Shown: positions 43,141 through 53,782, numbered from the stretch's first letter. The stretch is DNA of 64,000 bases from Aestuariivivens insulae (GCF_022662195.1 NZ_JAKMCS010000013.1:37423-101422), one strand, 5' to 3'. Translations and numbers: made by a program. Notes: generated from the sequence alone by a model not told the origin.

Positions 43141-45807
43141 CTAAAACAAAGTTATCTGTCCCTCGTCGTCAATCTCGAGATCTTCTTTTGATGCTTCTCC
43201 ATTGTTCTGGTTGTCTGGGTGCTTTTGGGTTTCACCATTTTCATCTTTAACAACCTCCTCATCAACAACTTCTAAATCATCGGCATGTACCTCTTCTGGA
43301 GCCTCATAAGGCAAAGGATCCAAAAGGTTGATTTGGTTAACCTTATCTTTAGTAAGCTGGTTTCCAAGGGCAGAAATCCCTTTTACGGCAATAAACTCTT
43401 CTAGGTTTACCTCCATATTATCCTTTCTGTCCTTACCCCGTTCTTTGGCAAATACCACCTCTGCCATTGGTCTCCAGTCTGTAGATACAATTTCCAATTG
43501 GGAGTTAGGATGCTCTGAAATAAAATTTTCTTCCCTACCTTCGTTTTCAATTAAGAACCGTTTAACGTAATACATTTCTTTTTCTCCGTTGTAGTAAACC
43601 ACAGATATGGGTTTTTTGGGAACCCATTTTTCCAACACAATCATATCGTCGTCAAAATGCATAGTAACTTCCGGGGTAACCGTTTTAGCGATACCAGATT
43701 GGTTAATGACCAATAATTTATCTTCTCCCCTAAACTCACCTATTAGTTCGCCCCTGCCATCAACATTAATACGCTGTATGGCATCATCGAACCAGATTTT
43801 ACGAGGTTTTAGTGTCGACACCCCTTTTTCCTTAAGTTCAATACGTTTAACAGCATACTTGGTGACTAAATTCCCTTTGGAAGAACGGCCCTTAATGAGA
43901 ATGTCGGCAAAATCGATATCCCATTTAAGCTTTTTAATGCTGCCCGCTTGTCGTAACTGTACGGCAACCACTTCGGCCTCTCCATTAGGGTTGGCTGAAA
44001 AATACAATACGGCAGAACCTTTATTTTCGTTAGTTAAATCGTATTCCCGATCTCTTGTTACCCCAGTAACTGCAAAACGTTTGATATATGAAGGGCCTCG
44101 GGAGCCATCCCGATAAACCATGTTGTAAATGGTGCGTTTATCTTTCTTTTTAAAGACAGCCACATGGATAATATCCTTACCAACAAAGGTTTTGGTATCC
44201 ACTTTGGTGACCATCATTTTACCTTGCTTAGTAAATACTATAATGTCGTCTATATCGCTACAATCGCACACATATTCATCACGACGTAAGGAAGTACCAA
44301 TAAAGCCTTCTTCCCTATTCACATAAAGTTTGGTGTTTCTAATAACGACCTTAGTGGCATCGACATCGTCAAAAGTGCGTATTTCGGTCTTTCGCTCACG
44401 TCCTTTACCATATTCGGCTTTCAATCGTGTGAAATAGGCTATAGCATAATCGATGAGGTGGGCTAAGTCATGCTTAACTTCAGCTATTTGTTCTTCTAAG
44501 GCATCTATTTTTTGTTGGGCTTTATCGATATCGAATTTTGAAATACGTTTGATTCGAATCTCGGTCAGCCGTACAATATCCTCTTCGGTAATTGCGCGTT
44601 TTAAATGTTTTATATGGGGCTGAAGCCCTTTATCTATAGCGCTAATTACGCCTTCCCATGTTTCTTGTTCCTCAATATCGCGATAAATCCTGTTTTCTAT
44701 GAAAATACGTTCCAATGAAGCAAAGTGCCACTGTTCTTCAAGTTCGCCCAGTTTAATTTCCAGTTCTTGCTTTAACAACTGAACCGTATTATCGGTAGAG
44801 CGCCTTAACATTTCGGAAACCCCAACAAACAAAGGTTTATTGTCTTCAATAACGCAACCTAATGGAGAAATAGACGATTCGCAATTGGTAAAGGCATACA
44901 GGGCATCGATGGTCTTATCTGGTGAAAGTCCCGATGGCAAATACACTAATATCTCTACCTCGGCAGCGGTATTGTCTTCAATACGTTTGATTTTGATTTT
45001 CCCTTTATCATTCGCTTTTAGTATGGAATCGATTAATGACGATGTTGTTGTTCCAAAGGGAATTTCAGAAATAACCAAGATATTTTTATCGAGTTGGGAA
45101 ATTTTTGCACGTACACGTACTTTTCCGCCTCTTAAACCATCGTTATAATTAGAAAAATCGGCAATGCCTGCAGTAGGGAAATCGGGTTCTAACTTAAAGC
45201 GTTTGCCTTGCAAATGCTTTATGGATGCCTCTATAAGCTCAATAAAATTGTGCGGTAATATTTTTGTTGAAAGCCCTACAGCAATCCCTTCACCGCCTTG
45301 TGCCAACAACAACGGGAATTTTACAGGTAAATTTACAGGCTCTTTTCTACGACCGTCATAACTGGCTTGCCACTCTGTAATTTTAGGACTGTAAACAACA
45401 TCCATGGCAAATTTTGAAAGCCGTGCTTCGATATAACGTGAAGCAGCTGCACTATCGCCCGTTAAAATGTTTCCCCAGTTTCCTTGTGTATCAATTAGCA
45501 AATCTTTTTGCCCAATTTGCACCATAGCATCAGCAATACTGGCATCGCCATGTGGATGGTACTGCATGGTATGCCCCACAATATTGGCTACCTTGTTGTA
45601 ACGCCCATCGTCCAAATCCTTCATAGAATGCATAATGCGTCGCTGTACAGGTTTAAAACCATCTTCTATGGCTGGTACGGCACGCTCCAATATAACATAC
45701 GAAGCATAATCGAGAAACCAGTCTTTGTACATCCCGGTAACTCGGGTAATGGTTTCTTTGGGTTCGTCTTGCTCGTTAATTAAATCGTCGTTCTCTTCTT
45801 CTATCAT
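43141..45807 (-). CDS. parC: DNA topoisomerase IV subunit A
   Basis: 888 residues. ATG at 45807 is chosen over a TTG one codon earlier. It has the GyrA/ParC breakage-reunion domain (DGFKPVQRRIMHSMKDLDDG, HTMQYHPHGDASIADAMVQI) with the active-site Tyr125 in AAASRYIEARL. The C-terminal beta-propeller region (GRSSKGNLVTKYAVKRIELK) lacks a full GyrA box, and the tail is acidic (from about 855). It decatenates chromosomes with ParE, which is encoded upstream on the same strand, separated by one small gene. Confidence 0.95.
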   Translation of the reverse strand: MIEEENDDLINEQDEPKETITRVTGMYKDWFLDYASYVILERAVPAIEDGFKPVQRRIMHSMKDLDDGRYNKVANIVGHTMQYHPHGDASIADAMVQIGQKDLLIDTQGNWGNILTGDSAAASRYIEARLSKFAMDVVYSPKITEWQASYDGRRKEPVNLPVKFPLLLAQGGEGIAVGLSTKILPHNFIELIEASIKHLQGKRFKLEPDFPTAGIADFSNYNDGLRGGKVRVRAKISQLDKNILVISEIPFGTTTSSLIDSILKANDKGKIKIKRIEDNTAAEVEILVYLPSGLSPDKTIDALYAFTNCESSISPLGCVIEDNKPLFVGVSEMLRRSTDNTVQLLKQELEIKLGELEEQWHFASLERIFIENRIYRDIEEQETWEGVISAIDKGLQPHIKHLKRAITEEDIVRLTEIRIKRISKFDIDKAQQKIDALEEQIAEVKHDLAHLIDYAIAYFTRLKAEYGKGRERKTEIRTFDDVDATKVVIRNTKLYVNREEGFIGTSLRRDEYVCDCSDIDDIIVFTKQGKMMVTKVDTKTFVGKDIIHVAVFKKKDKRTIYNMVYRDGSRGPSYIKRFAVTGVTRDREYDLTNENKGSAVLYFSANPNGEAEVVAVQLRQAGSIKKLKWDIDFADILIKGRSSKGNLVTKYAVKRIELKEKGVSTLKPRKIWFDDAIQRINVDGRGELIGEFRGEDKLLVINQSGIAKTVTPEVTMHFDDDMIVLEKWVPKKPISVVYYNGEKEMYYVKRFLIENEGREENFISEHPNSQLEIVSTDWRPMAEVVFAKERGKDRKDNMEVNLEEFIAVKGISALGNQLTKDKVNQINLLDPLPYEAPEEVHADDLEVVDEEVVKDENGETQKHPDNQNNGEASKEDLEIDDEGQITLF

Positions 45808-45813
45808 CAACTT

Positions 45814-46287
45814 TTACTTTTGGTTAGCCTTAATCATTTTTCTTAAGGACTGCCTTATATATTTTAATTTTCGTCTGTCTACTAAAGTGACATTAAAACT
45901 AACTCGTTTGCTACCTCCTTTTCTGCTTCGAATATAAAGTATTAGACTTTTATATACGAGATAATTATAGAGTTTATAGGAGATTAAATCTTTTTTTTCA
46001 AACTCTACCTTAGATTCCCTATAGTTCAAATAATCGGATAACAAAAGTCCTTTGTTTATAACAATGACTTTCATACCGTCACTATCATACTCAAAATACC
46101 TTGAAATCCAATGTACCAATAGAAACAACCCAATAAAACCAAATAACAACACGAAGAACGTGTGCTTAGGACTGCCTATTAGCTTTTGAAACACACTAAA
46201 TACGGTAGACATGATTATAGCAGCAACAATAAGTATAAAATATACAGAAATGATAATGTTTCTAATGTTACCGTTATTGGTGCGCAT
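45814..46287 (-). CDS. Small membrane protein between parE and parC
   Basis: 157 residues. Two transmembrane helices (IIISVYFILIVAAIIMSTVF and TFFVLLFGFIGLFLLVHWIS) are followed by a soluble, basic C-terminal domain (YFEYDSDGMKVIVINKGLLL; RRKLKYIRQSLRKMIKANQ). The layout resembles PH-like small membrane proteins but I cannot assign a family. It starts directly after the parE stop and ends 6 bp before the parC start, so all three genes share one mRNA. Confidence 0.8.
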   Translation of the reverse strand: MRTNNGNIRNIIISVYFILIVAAIIMSTVFSVFQKLIGSPKHTFFVLLFGFIGLFLLVHWISRYFEYDSDGMKVIVINKGLLLSDYLNYRESKVEFEKKDLISYKLYNYLVYKSLILYIRSRKGGSKRVSFNVTLVDRRKLKYIRQSLRKMIKANQK

Positions 46288-48147
46288 CTATTTTCCTTCT
46301 TCGATAAGGTCTAACTCTACTTTTAAATTATCAATAATAAACTCTTGTCTGGTGGGTGTGTTTTTGCCCATATAGAACGCCAATAGATCTTCTATAGACA
46401 TATTATCGTCCAACATCACAGGGTCTAACCTAATGTCTTCCCCTATAAAATGTTTGAACTCATCTGGAGAAATCTCTCCGAGTCCTTTAAATCGCGTTAT
46501 TTCTGGTTTGGGCTTTAGTTTTTCAATGGCACTTACCCGTTCTTCTTCAGAATAGCAATAAATGGTTTCTTTTTTATTTCTTACCCTAAACAAAGGTGTT
46601 TGCAAAATATACAAATGCCCTTCTTTAATCAGTTCAGGAAAAAACTGAAGAAAAAAGGTAATGAGCAACAACCTAATATGCATTCCATCTACATCGGCAT
46701 CGGTAGCTATTACAACATTATTGTACCTTAAATCCTCAAGGGATTCCTCAATATTAAGGGCTGCCTGTAACAGGTTAAACTCCTCATTTTCGTAAACAAT
46801 CTTTTTGGTTAAACCATAGCAGTTCAATGGTTTTCCTTTTAAACTGAACACCGCTTGCGTATTGACATCCCGCGATTTGGTGATACTTCCAGAAGCCGAA
46901 TCCCCCTCGGTAATAAATAAGGTAGTTTCTAAATTACGCTCGTTTTTTGTGTCTCCAAAATGAACACGACAATCACGTAGCTTCTTATTATGAAGGCTCG
47001 CCTTTTTAGCTCGGTCACGGGCCAGTTTACGTATACCCGACAATTCCTTACGTTCACGTTCGGCCTGCAAAATTTTACGTTGTATCTTTTCTGCCGTTTC
47101 TTGGTTTTTATGTAAATAATTATCGAGATGTGTCTTTACAAAGTCATTAATATAGGTTCTTACGGTAGGCAGATCGCCTCCCATATCGGTTGATCCCAAT
47201 TTTGTTTTGGTCTGACTCTCAAAAACGGGTTCCATTACTTTAATGGCTACTGCACTTACAATGGATTTTCTAACATCTGAAGCATCAAAATTCTTACCAT
47301 AAAACTCCCTTATGGTCTTAACCAATGCTTCCCTAAAGGCATTTAAATGTGTTCCCCCTTGTGTGGTATTTTGTCCGTTTACAAAAGAATGATATTCTTC
47401 GCTGTATTGGGTCTTGCTATGGGTTATTGCCACCTCTATGTCATTACCCCTCAAATGGATGATTGGGTAAAGCAAATCGGATTCGTTACTGTTATCGGCC
47501 AATAAATCCTTTAATCCGTTTTCGCTAAAATACTTTTCCCCGTTGAATACAATCGTTAATCCCGGATTAAGATACACATAGTTTTTTAGCATTTTAACTA
47601 TATATTCACTTCGGTATTTATAGTTTTTAAAAATGCTTTCGTCGGGCACAAAAGACACTTTAGTTCCTTTACGTCTTGTAGTGTCGTCTAGCAAATCTTG
47701 GTTGATAAGATTGCCTTGCTCAAATTCTGCTGAAGCCGATTTGCCATCTCGGGTAGATTCTACCCTAAAATAATTGGATAGTGCATTCACCGCCTTGGTA
47801 CCTACACCATTCAATCCCACCGATTTCTTAAATGCCTTGGTGTCGTATTTACCTCCGGTATTCATTTTAGATACTACATCTACCACTTTTCCTAGTGGAA
47901 TACCACGGCCATAATCGCGCACAATAACCTTATTCCCTTGAATGGAAATCTCTATGGTCTTACCCGCCCCCATAACAAACTCGTCTATGGAGTTATCCAG
48001 TACCTCTTTTAACAAGATATATATACCATCGTCTGGCGACGATCCATCTCCAAGTTTCCCAATATACATACCGGGTCGCATACGGATATGTTCCTTCCAA
48101 TCAAGTGAACGTATATTATCTTCAGTGTAGTTAGATTGTACTGCCAT
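46288..48147 (-). CDS. parE: DNA topoisomerase IV subunit B
   Basis: 619 residues. GHKL ATPase motifs: [31 protein letters not shown], and [16 protein letters not shown]. The Toprim signature [18 protein letters not shown] and the acidic [10 protein letters not shown] are present. C-terminal [20 protein letters not shown] is the ParE/GyrB end. Length matches ParE rather than the longer GyrB. It is the first gene of the parE-small-gene-parC operon. Confidence 0.96.
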   Translation of the reverse strand: MAVQSNYTEDNIRSLDWKEHIRMRPGMYIGKLGDGSSPDDGIYILLKEVLDNSIDEFVMGAGKTIEISIQGNKVIVRDYGRGIPLGKVVDVVSKMNTGGKYDTKAFKKSVGLNGVGTKAVNALSNYFRVESTRDGKSASAEFEQGNLINQDLLDDTTRRKGTKVSFVPDESIFKNYKYRSEYIVKMLKNYVYLNPGLTIVFNGEKYFSENGLKDLLADNSNESDLLYPIIHLRGNDIEVAITHSKTQYSEEYHSFVNGQNTTQGGTHLNAFREALVKTIREFYGKNFDASDVRKSIVSAVAIKVMEPVFESQTKTKLGSTDMGGDLPTVRTYINDFVKTHLDNYLHKNQETAEKIQRKILQAERERKELSGIRKLARDRAKKASLHNKKLRDCRVHFGDTKNERNLETTLFITEGDSASGSITKSRDVNTQAVFSLKGKPLNCYGLTKKIVYENEEFNLLQAALNIEESLEDLRYNNVVIATDADVDGMHIRLLLITFFLQFFPELIKEGHLYILQTPLFRVRNKKETIYCYSEEERVSAIEKLKPKPEITRFKGLGEISPDEFKHFIGEDIRLDPVMLDDNMSIEDLLAFYMGKNTPTRQEFIIDNLKVELDLIEEGK

Positions 48148-48436
48148 AAATACTTGTGAAATTAAATGATAGAACGCTAATATAACATTTCAACTCAAAA
48201 AATGAAACAGCGACCAAACAAAGTAATTAACAATAAAAATACAATATTGTTGAGAACCTGAGGCTTAGTATGTTGGTTTTTTAGCCAACCAAATCTGTTA
48301 ATTATCATTTTTCCGACAAAATATTTTTGATTCCTAATGAAAACAGGAAAGTTCTGTATTTTTTGTACTTTAATACGCAACAATCTTCATATGTAAAATG
48401 CATTTAGTCTATTTAACGTATTTTAAAAATATCAGA

Positions 48437-49309
48437 ATGCTTGGGAAAATAATTATCTCAATTATGTTTTATGGCTTCACCTTTTGTAACGTTATTGCGC
48501 AAAATTCTGAAATTGAATCATCTGAAGACAAAGTGCAACGCTTAGATTACACTGAACTAAGGCCATGGCATAGCGCTATAACCAATAGAGATTATTTGCT
48601 ATATATTGCCTATCCTCCATCTTACGGTAAAAATCCAGAACAAAGTTATCCTGTAGTGTTTTTAACCGACGCCTATTGGAGCTTTAACCTAATGGCCACT
48701 ATTAGTCCTACTTTATGGCAAGACCAATTAGTTCCTGAATACATTTTGGTTGGTATAGGCTATGCTGATAAAAGCCTTGACTACAATAAAGAGCGCTTTT
48801 TCGAACTAACACCTAACAAAGAACGGAGCGAATGGGCCAATAAGCAAGATTTTAAAATGGGTGGTGCATCTTTATTTTTAAAGGCCATCAAAGAAGAGCT
48901 GTTCCCTTATACTGAAAAAAACTTGCGTGCAGATGCAACTAACCGGGTCTTGGTAGGCGCTTCTCTTGGTGGTTTGTTTGGTCTATATACTTTATATCAA
49001 GCTCCCAACCTCTTCAACGGTTATGTTATGGCCTCTCCCTGGGTACTTTGGGACGGGAATTGGCCCGTAAAGCACGTTAAAGCGTTAAATGCAAAACACC
49101 AATCTAAAATAAGATGGTATATGGGTGTTACCGAATTCGATAAGCTTAGGCTTCAAGACGGTATTAAAGCTTTACATGAGATGGTATTAAACCAACCAAA
49201 CCCTTCTTTAGAGTATAAATTTAATCTTGTAGAAGGTATGGGGCATTCCAGTGGTTGTATAGAAATATTTAGCAAAGGGCTATGTTTTGTTTTCAATATG
49301 GCCAAATAA
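48437..49309 (+). CDS. Exported alpha/beta hydrolase (esterase D-like, COG2819)
   Basis: 290 residues from ATG 48437, which gives a clean signal peptide (MLGKIIISIMFYGFTFCNVI then AQ); an ATG at 48398 would add 13 residues. Family motifs: YPVVFLTDAYWSFNLMATIS, the nucleophile elbow VLVGASLGGLFGLYTL, and a C-terminal His in VEGMGHSSGCIEIF. The reaction is probably hydrolysis of an ester or siderophore-like compound; the substrate is unknown. It lies alone, divergent from parE. Confidence 0.9.
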   Translation: MLGKIIISIMFYGFTFCNVIAQNSEIESSEDKVQRLDYTELRPWHSAITNRDYLLYIAYPPSYGKNPEQSYPVVFLTDAYWSFNLMATISPTLWQDQLVPEYILVGIGYADKSLDYNKERFFELTPNKERSEWANKQDFKMGGASLFLKAIKEELFPYTEKNLRADATNRVLVGASLGGLFGLYTLYQAPNLFNGYVMASPWVLWDGNWPVKHVKALNAKHQSKIRWYMGVTEFDKLRLQDGIKALHEMVLNQPNPSLEYKFNLVEGMGHSSGCIEIFSKGLCFVFNMAK

Positions 49310-49399
49310 ACTCGTCAAGAAATATAATCACTAACAACCGAGCTATGCAAATACCAAGATTGTCGCACCACACTTAAAAATGTAATTCGCAATGCTAGG

Positions 49400-50557
49400 T
49401 TATTTCATATACTTTCCTTTCTTACTCCCCTCGTACATTACATACTTTACCAAACGGGCCTCGAGTTTGGCATTAAATAGCTGAATTTTTCTTGAAGGCC
49501 GTAAACCTACATGCTTTAACGCATCCAGGTTACTGGTAATAAACCAAGCATCGGTACCCGGGTAATTTTGCTTTAAGGTATCGCCTATGTCTTTGTAAAA
49601 GGCTTCCATGTCAATGTTCAACCGTTCGCCATAAGGCGGGTTAAACACCATATGCAATTTTTGATCGCCCCCTTTTTGGGTCTTAAAGAAATCTTCGTGC
49701 TGCACATGGATAAAATCTTCCAACTGGGCATGCTTAACATTTTCCTTGGCCTTAGCGACCGCACTGGGCGCTTTATCGTAGCCTGTAATTTTATAATGGA
49801 AATCGCGCGTTTTCTTTAATAGCGATTCTTCTATTCTTTCAAATAAATCGACATCCCAATCCTGCCAACGTTCGAAAGCAAACTCCTTTCGCATAAGGTT
49901 TGGGGGAATGTTGCAAGCTATCATAGCCGCCTCGATAAGCATGGTACCACTACCACACATAGGGTCCATAAAATCGCATTGCCCATCCCAACCGGAAAGC
50001 ATGATCAATCCTGCTGCCAACACTTCGTTTATTGGCGCAATATTGGTGGCCGATTTATACCCTCGTTTATGCAACGAATCTCCCGACGAATCCAACGACA
50101 CCGTACATTGGTTCCTGTCGATGTGTATGTTTATCTTAACATCGGGGAATTTTAAGTCTACATTAGGCCTGTGCCCCGTGGTATTTCGAAATTTATCTAC
50201 GATGCCATCTTTGGTCTTTTGGGCAATAAACAGGGAGTGATTAAACAAATGGGAATGTACTGTGGCATCTATGGCCAAGCTTCCTGTTGGATTTAAATAA
50301 CGCTCCCAGGACATGTTGTAGATGTTATTATACAAGTCTTTTTCGTTGTTAACGACAAAGGTTTTTATGGGTTTTAAAATTTTAATGGCCGTACGCAACC
50401 CTAAATTAGCCTTATACATAAAGCCTTTATCCCCATAAAACGAAACCATACGTACTCCCTTTTGGATCTTTTGGGCACCTAGCTGCAATAGTTCGTTAGC
50501 CAACAATTCCTCAAAACCAAATAAGGTTTTGGCCACCATCTTAAAATTTTCTTCCAT
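49400..50557 (-). CDS. THUMP-domain RNA methyltransferase (RlmL-like)
   Basis: 385 residues from ATG 50557; a TTG at 50569 is less likely. N-terminal THUMP domain (VAKTLFGFEELLANELLQLG, LGLRTAIKILKPIKTF) for RNA binding, then a class I SAM-methyltransferase with DFMDPMCGSGTMLIEAAMIA and catalytic FNPPYGERL. It corresponds to the N-terminal part of the RlmKL enzyme that makes m2G2445 in 23S rRNA. It is not fused to an RlmK part. It lies divergent from the next gene. Confidence 0.93.
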   Translation of the reverse strand: MEENFKMVAKTLFGFEELLANELLQLGAQKIQKGVRMVSFYGDKGFMYKANLGLRTAIKILKPIKTFVVNNEKDLYNNIYNMSWERYLNPTGSLAIDATVHSHLFNHSLFIAQKTKDGIVDKFRNTTGHRPNVDLKFPDVKINIHIDRNQCTVSLDSSGDSLHKRGYKSATNIAPINEVLAAGLIMLSGWDGQCDFMDPMCGSGTMLIEAAMIACNIPPNLMRKEFAFERWQDWDVDLFERIEESLLKKTRDFHYKITGYDKAPSAVAKAKENVKHAQLEDFIHVQHEDFFKTQKGGDQKLHMVFNPPYGERLNIDMEAFYKDIGDTLKQNYPGTDAWFITSNLDALKHVGLRPSRKIQLFNAKLEARLVKYVMYEGSKKGKYMK

Positions 50558-50712
50558 GTCTTTATTCAAATAGGTTGCAAAAATAATGTAATTTTACGGC
50601 AAACATGACGTTTACTAAAATTATAGGTTAAGGATTGAAGCGGCATCCTTTTATTTTGGGGTCTGAGGCTATCGAAGTCAACAAAATAAAAGATATAGCG
50701 GAAAGCCTGACC

Positions 50713-50734
50713 CGCCCAGATGATTATCTGGGCG
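50713..50734. repeat. Perfect 9-bp hairpin (CGCCCAGAT-GATT-ATCTGGGCG)
   Basis: A GC-rich stem 20 bp before the methyltransferase ATG (50755). If transcribed it would sit in the leader of that gene. It looks like a dispersed palindromic element; its family differs from the ones at 4223 and 26755. Confidence 0.6.
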
Positions 50735-50754
50735 AGGGAACCACCAAAAAAACT

Positions 50755-51486
50755 ATGACCAACAATACAACAACCTGGTACGCCTCTTGGTTTGACACGC
50801 CATTTTATCACATATTATATAAGGATAGGGATGCGAATGAAGCGCATGCCTTTATGGATACCCTTACTAACTATTTAAATATTCCCTTAGGTGGTTCTAT
50901 TTTGGACTTAGCCTGTGGCAGAGGCAGGCATGCCCGTTATTTAAATAAAATAGGGTTTGATGTTACCGGTGCCGACCTAAGTGAAAGCAGTATTAATTTT
51001 GCCAAAAAATACGAAAACCATAGGTTGCACTTTGAGGTTCATGACATGAGCAAACCTTTTGGAAAAACATTTGATGCCGTATTTAACCTATTTACCAGCT
51101 TTGGCTATTTTGAAAACGATGCCAATAACCTTAATACCATTAAGGCAATTAAAGCAGATTTGAACACTTATGGTTTTGGGGTTATTGATTTTATGAACAG
51201 CACTTATGTTATTGACAATTTAGTTCCCGAAGAGGTTAAAACGGTCGATGACATTGAATTTCATTTAAAGCGGTATGCTAAGGATGGTTATATTTTTAAG
51301 GATATTGAATTTGAAGCCCATGGTGAACTTTTTAAATTTACCGAACGGGTAAAGGCTTTTAGTTTAGCCGATTTTGAAATGCTTTTTGAACAGGCAGACG
51401 TCCATTTATTAGAAATTTTTGGCGATTATAAATTGCATAAGTTTGATGCAAAAACGTCCGAACGCTTAATTATGATCTTTAAATAG
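50755..51486 (+). CDS. Class I SAM-dependent methyltransferase
   Basis: 243 residues. The ATG at 50755 (MTNNTTTWYASWFDTPFYHI) matches the usual N-terminus of this flavobacterial family; the longer open frame from 50635 passes through the hairpin and is rejected. SAM-binding GGSILDLACGRGRHARYLN and later DAVFNLFTSFGYFENDANN and GVIDFMNSTYVIDNLVPEE. The substrate is not deducible. It lies 11 bp before the ZIP transporter gene. Confidence 0.9.
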   Translation: MTNNTTTWYASWFDTPFYHILYKDRDANEAHAFMDTLTNYLNIPLGGSILDLACGRGRHARYLNKIGFDVTGADLSESSINFAKKYENHRLHFEVHDMSKPFGKTFDAVFNLFTSFGYFENDANNLNTIKAIKADLNTYGFGVIDFMNSTYVIDNLVPEEVKTVDDIEFHLKRYAKDGYIFKDIEFEAHGELFKFTERVKAFSLADFEMLFEQADVHLLEIFGDYKLHKFDAKTSERLIMIFK

Positions 51487-51497
51487 TAGCTACGACT

Positions 51498-52172
51498 ATG
51501 AACGATTACTTATTACCTATTTATGCTGTTGGCATTGGCGTAATTTTAGCTGGGGTTACCCAAAATAAAGCCTCTTGGAACATAAAACTGCTCTTATCCT
51601 TTAGTGGTTCTTTTTTGTTGGCGCTTACCCTATTTGAATTATTACCGGAAGTATACCATCATTTAGAGGCCAAACGTACCGGGCTTTATATTATGAGCGG
51701 GATCTTACTGCAAATTATCCTGGAGCTATTTTCAAAAGGTGCCGAACATGGCCATGTACACATTCATAAGAACGAAACGCATTTTCCCTGGTTATTGTTT
51801 ATAAGCCTTTGCATTCATAGTTTTTTAGAGGGCTTCCCTATACACGAACATAACGACATGGTCTATGGGGTTTTAATCCATAAAATACCTATAGCCACAT
51901 TGATTACCCTTTTTTTATTTCATTCTAAATTCAACAAATTACAGATTGCGGTATTCCTTTTGGTGTTTGCTGTTATGACGCCTTTAGGTACCTTAATATC
52001 CAATACAGCTACAGCCATAACAGACTACATTCATATTATAAACGCTGTGGTTATTGGTATCTTTTTTCATATAGCTACAACTATTTTGTTTGAAAGCAGT
52101 GACGGACATAAGTTTAACCTCTCAAAATTTATTGCTATCATTCTAGGGGTAGCAATAGCTTATATGGTGTAA
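51498..52172 (+). CDS. ZIP-family metal transporter
   Basis: 224 residues and about seven membrane helices. Typical ZIP sequences: ALTLFELLPEVYHHLEAKRT, a His-rich loop HGHVHIHKNETHFP, and helices with SLCIHSFLEGFPIHEHNDMV and GVLIHKIPIATLITLF (His and Glu of helices IV and V, metal pathway). It moves Zn2+, Fe2+ or related metals into the cytoplasm. TAATG overlap with the next gene. Confidence 0.92.
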   Translation: MNDYLLPIYAVGIGVILAGVTQNKASWNIKLLLSFSGSFLLALTLFELLPEVYHHLEAKRTGLYIMSGILLQIILELFSKGAEHGHVHIHKNETHFPWLLFISLCIHSFLEGFPIHEHNDMVYGVLIHKIPIATLITLFLFHSKFNKLQIAVFLLVFAVMTPLGTLISNTATAITDYIHIINAVVIGIFFHIATTILFESSDGHKFNLSKFIAIILGVAIAYMV

Positions 52173-52600
52173 TGTTTAGTAAGGAAGAATCTAGACGGTT
52201 ACGACAGGAGTTTTGGATAAGTTTTGGGAAGTCCTTTCCCAGAAAATGGATCTTATACAACACCAAACTAAAAGGCTTAAGTTTTAAGTTTCATTTTGAT
52301 ACAAAAAAGGCACTTGTAGCCCTTGACCTTGAAGACGATTTGGAACACCGTATAAAATATTGGGAAAAACTTACTGCACTACAGTCTATTCTTTTAGACG
52401 AATACCTCCCCAATGCGATTTATGATGAAACTTATATTTTGGACAACTACAAAGAGATCTCCAGAATTTATGTGCCATTAGAGCAAAAGGTATCCATACA
52501 CAATAAAAACTCTTGGCAGGACGTGATGGTCTTTTTTAACGAAACCATGAGTTTATTTGAAGCCTTTTTTATGGAGTATAAAGAGGTTATTGAAGGGTAA
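52172..52600 (+). CDS. DUF4268-family protein
   Basis: 142 residues. The opening SKEESRRLRQEFWISFGKSF, and LKGLSFKFHFDTKKALVALD, fit DUF4268, a small domain of unknown function also found attached to restriction-related proteins. It overlaps the ZIP stop by one base (TAATG), so translation is coupled. No membrane segments. Confidence 0.85.
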   Translation: MFSKEESRRLRQEFWISFGKSFPRKWILYNTKLKGLSFKFHFDTKKALVALDLEDDLEHRIKYWEKLTALQSILLDEYLPNAIYDETYILDNYKEISRIYVPLEQKVSIHNKNSWQDVMVFFNETMSLFEAFFMEYKEVIEG

Positions 52601-52686
52601 CATCATCTCCACTTTAAAATTAGACCTGCTTTTTACTTTTAATTATAAATCGAAATACCTAGATTTACTTTCCTAAACACGAGCTA

Positions 52687-53775
52687 TTGGATTCTAAAAC
52701 TATTTCAAACGGTATTTTAAGGGCTATTGCCATTATTGTGGGCACCATTGTGCTACTTTATTTTTTGTACAAGATACAATCGGTTATCGGTTATATAGCC
52801 ATAGCGGCTGTTATTTCCCTAATCGGGAGGCCTATAGTCTTATTTTTGGAACGTCGCTTAAAATTTAAGAACACACTGGCGGTTATTATTTCAATGGTTT
52901 TATTGCTGGGCTTTTTTGTAGGGCTAATGGGTATGTTTATTCCATTGGTGGTCAAGCAAGGGCACAACTTATCGCTTTTAAACATAAATGAACTGGAGCG
53001 TAATATTGAGCATTTATATTCTGAAATCATTAATTATTTTAACTTACGCCAAATAGATGTAGAGCAATCGCTTAAGGAATCCAATCTACTTTCAGCGATA
53101 GATTATTCGGTAATCCCCAACTTTTTAAATTCGGTAGTAAGTGGTTTGGGTAGCTTTAGTATTGGCTTGTTTTCGGTACTGTTTATCTCCTTTTTCTTTT
53201 TAAAGGACAGCAGGTTATTTGAAAATGCCATATTGACCTTGATTCCCGATAATAAAGAATCCCGATGGAAAAGTTCTTCAAACAAAATAAAAGATCTGCT
53301 TTCCAGATATTTTGTGGGGCTTATTTTTCAAATATTAATTCTCTTTATCATATACACCATAGGCCTGTTGATTATTGGCGTCGATAATGCTATAGTGATC
53401 GCTTTTTTATGTGCCTTGCTTAATTTAATTCCTTATGTAGGACCGCTTATTGGAGCTTTTTTAATGGTTACCCTAACCATGACCAGCAGCCTAGGAGCCA
53501 GTTTCAGTGAGGTGATTGTCCCTAAAACCTTATGGGTTCTTCTCGTTATTGGCATTGGCCAATTGGTAGATAACTTTTTTAGTCAGCCCATTATTTTTTC
53601 AAAAAGTGTGAAGTCGCATCCTTTGGAAATCTTTTTGGTCATCCTTATTGCCGGTATCCTATTTGGGGTTTTGGGATTGATTATAGCCGTTCCCGCCTAT
53701 ACCGCCATAAAAGTGGTTTTAAAAGCCTTCCTATCGGAAAACAAGATTGTAAAAAAGCTGACCAAAAACTTATAG
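52687..53775 (+). CDS. AI-2E/PerM-family transporter
   Basis: 362 residues from TTG 52687 (an in-frame TAG at 52660 precedes it and no ATG fits). About eight membrane helices, including FIPLVVKQGHNLSLLNINEL, LLSRYFVGLIFQILILFIIY, LCALLNLIPYVGPLIGAFLM, and the signature VDNFFSQPIIFSKSVKSHPL. The family includes the AI-2 exporter TqsA and Na+/H+ or permease-like proteins; the substrate here is not known. Confidence 0.92.
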   Translation: MDSKTISNGILRAIAIIVGTIVLLYFLYKIQSVIGYIAIAAVISLIGRPIVLFLERRLKFKNTLAVIISMVLLLGFFVGLMGMFIPLVVKQGHNLSLLNINELERNIEHLYSEIINYFNLRQIDVEQSLKESNLLSAIDYSVIPNFLNSVVSGLGSFSIGLFSVLFISFFFLKDSRLFENAILTLIPDNKESRWKSSSNKIKDLLSRYFVGLIFQILILFIIYTIGLLIIGVDNAIVIAFLCALLNLIPYVGPLIGAFLMVTLTMTSSLGASFSEVIVPKTLWVLLVIGIGQLVDNFFSQPIIFSKSVKSHPLEIFLVILIAGILFGVLGLIIAVPAYTAIKVVLKAFLSENKIVKKLTKNL

Positions 53776-53782
53776 TTTTAGT

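Noticed and set aside
50635..50754. N-terminal extension of the methyltransferase
   Set aside because: The extension passes through a palindromic repeat and starts with TTG; the ATG at 50755 matches the family N-terminus.
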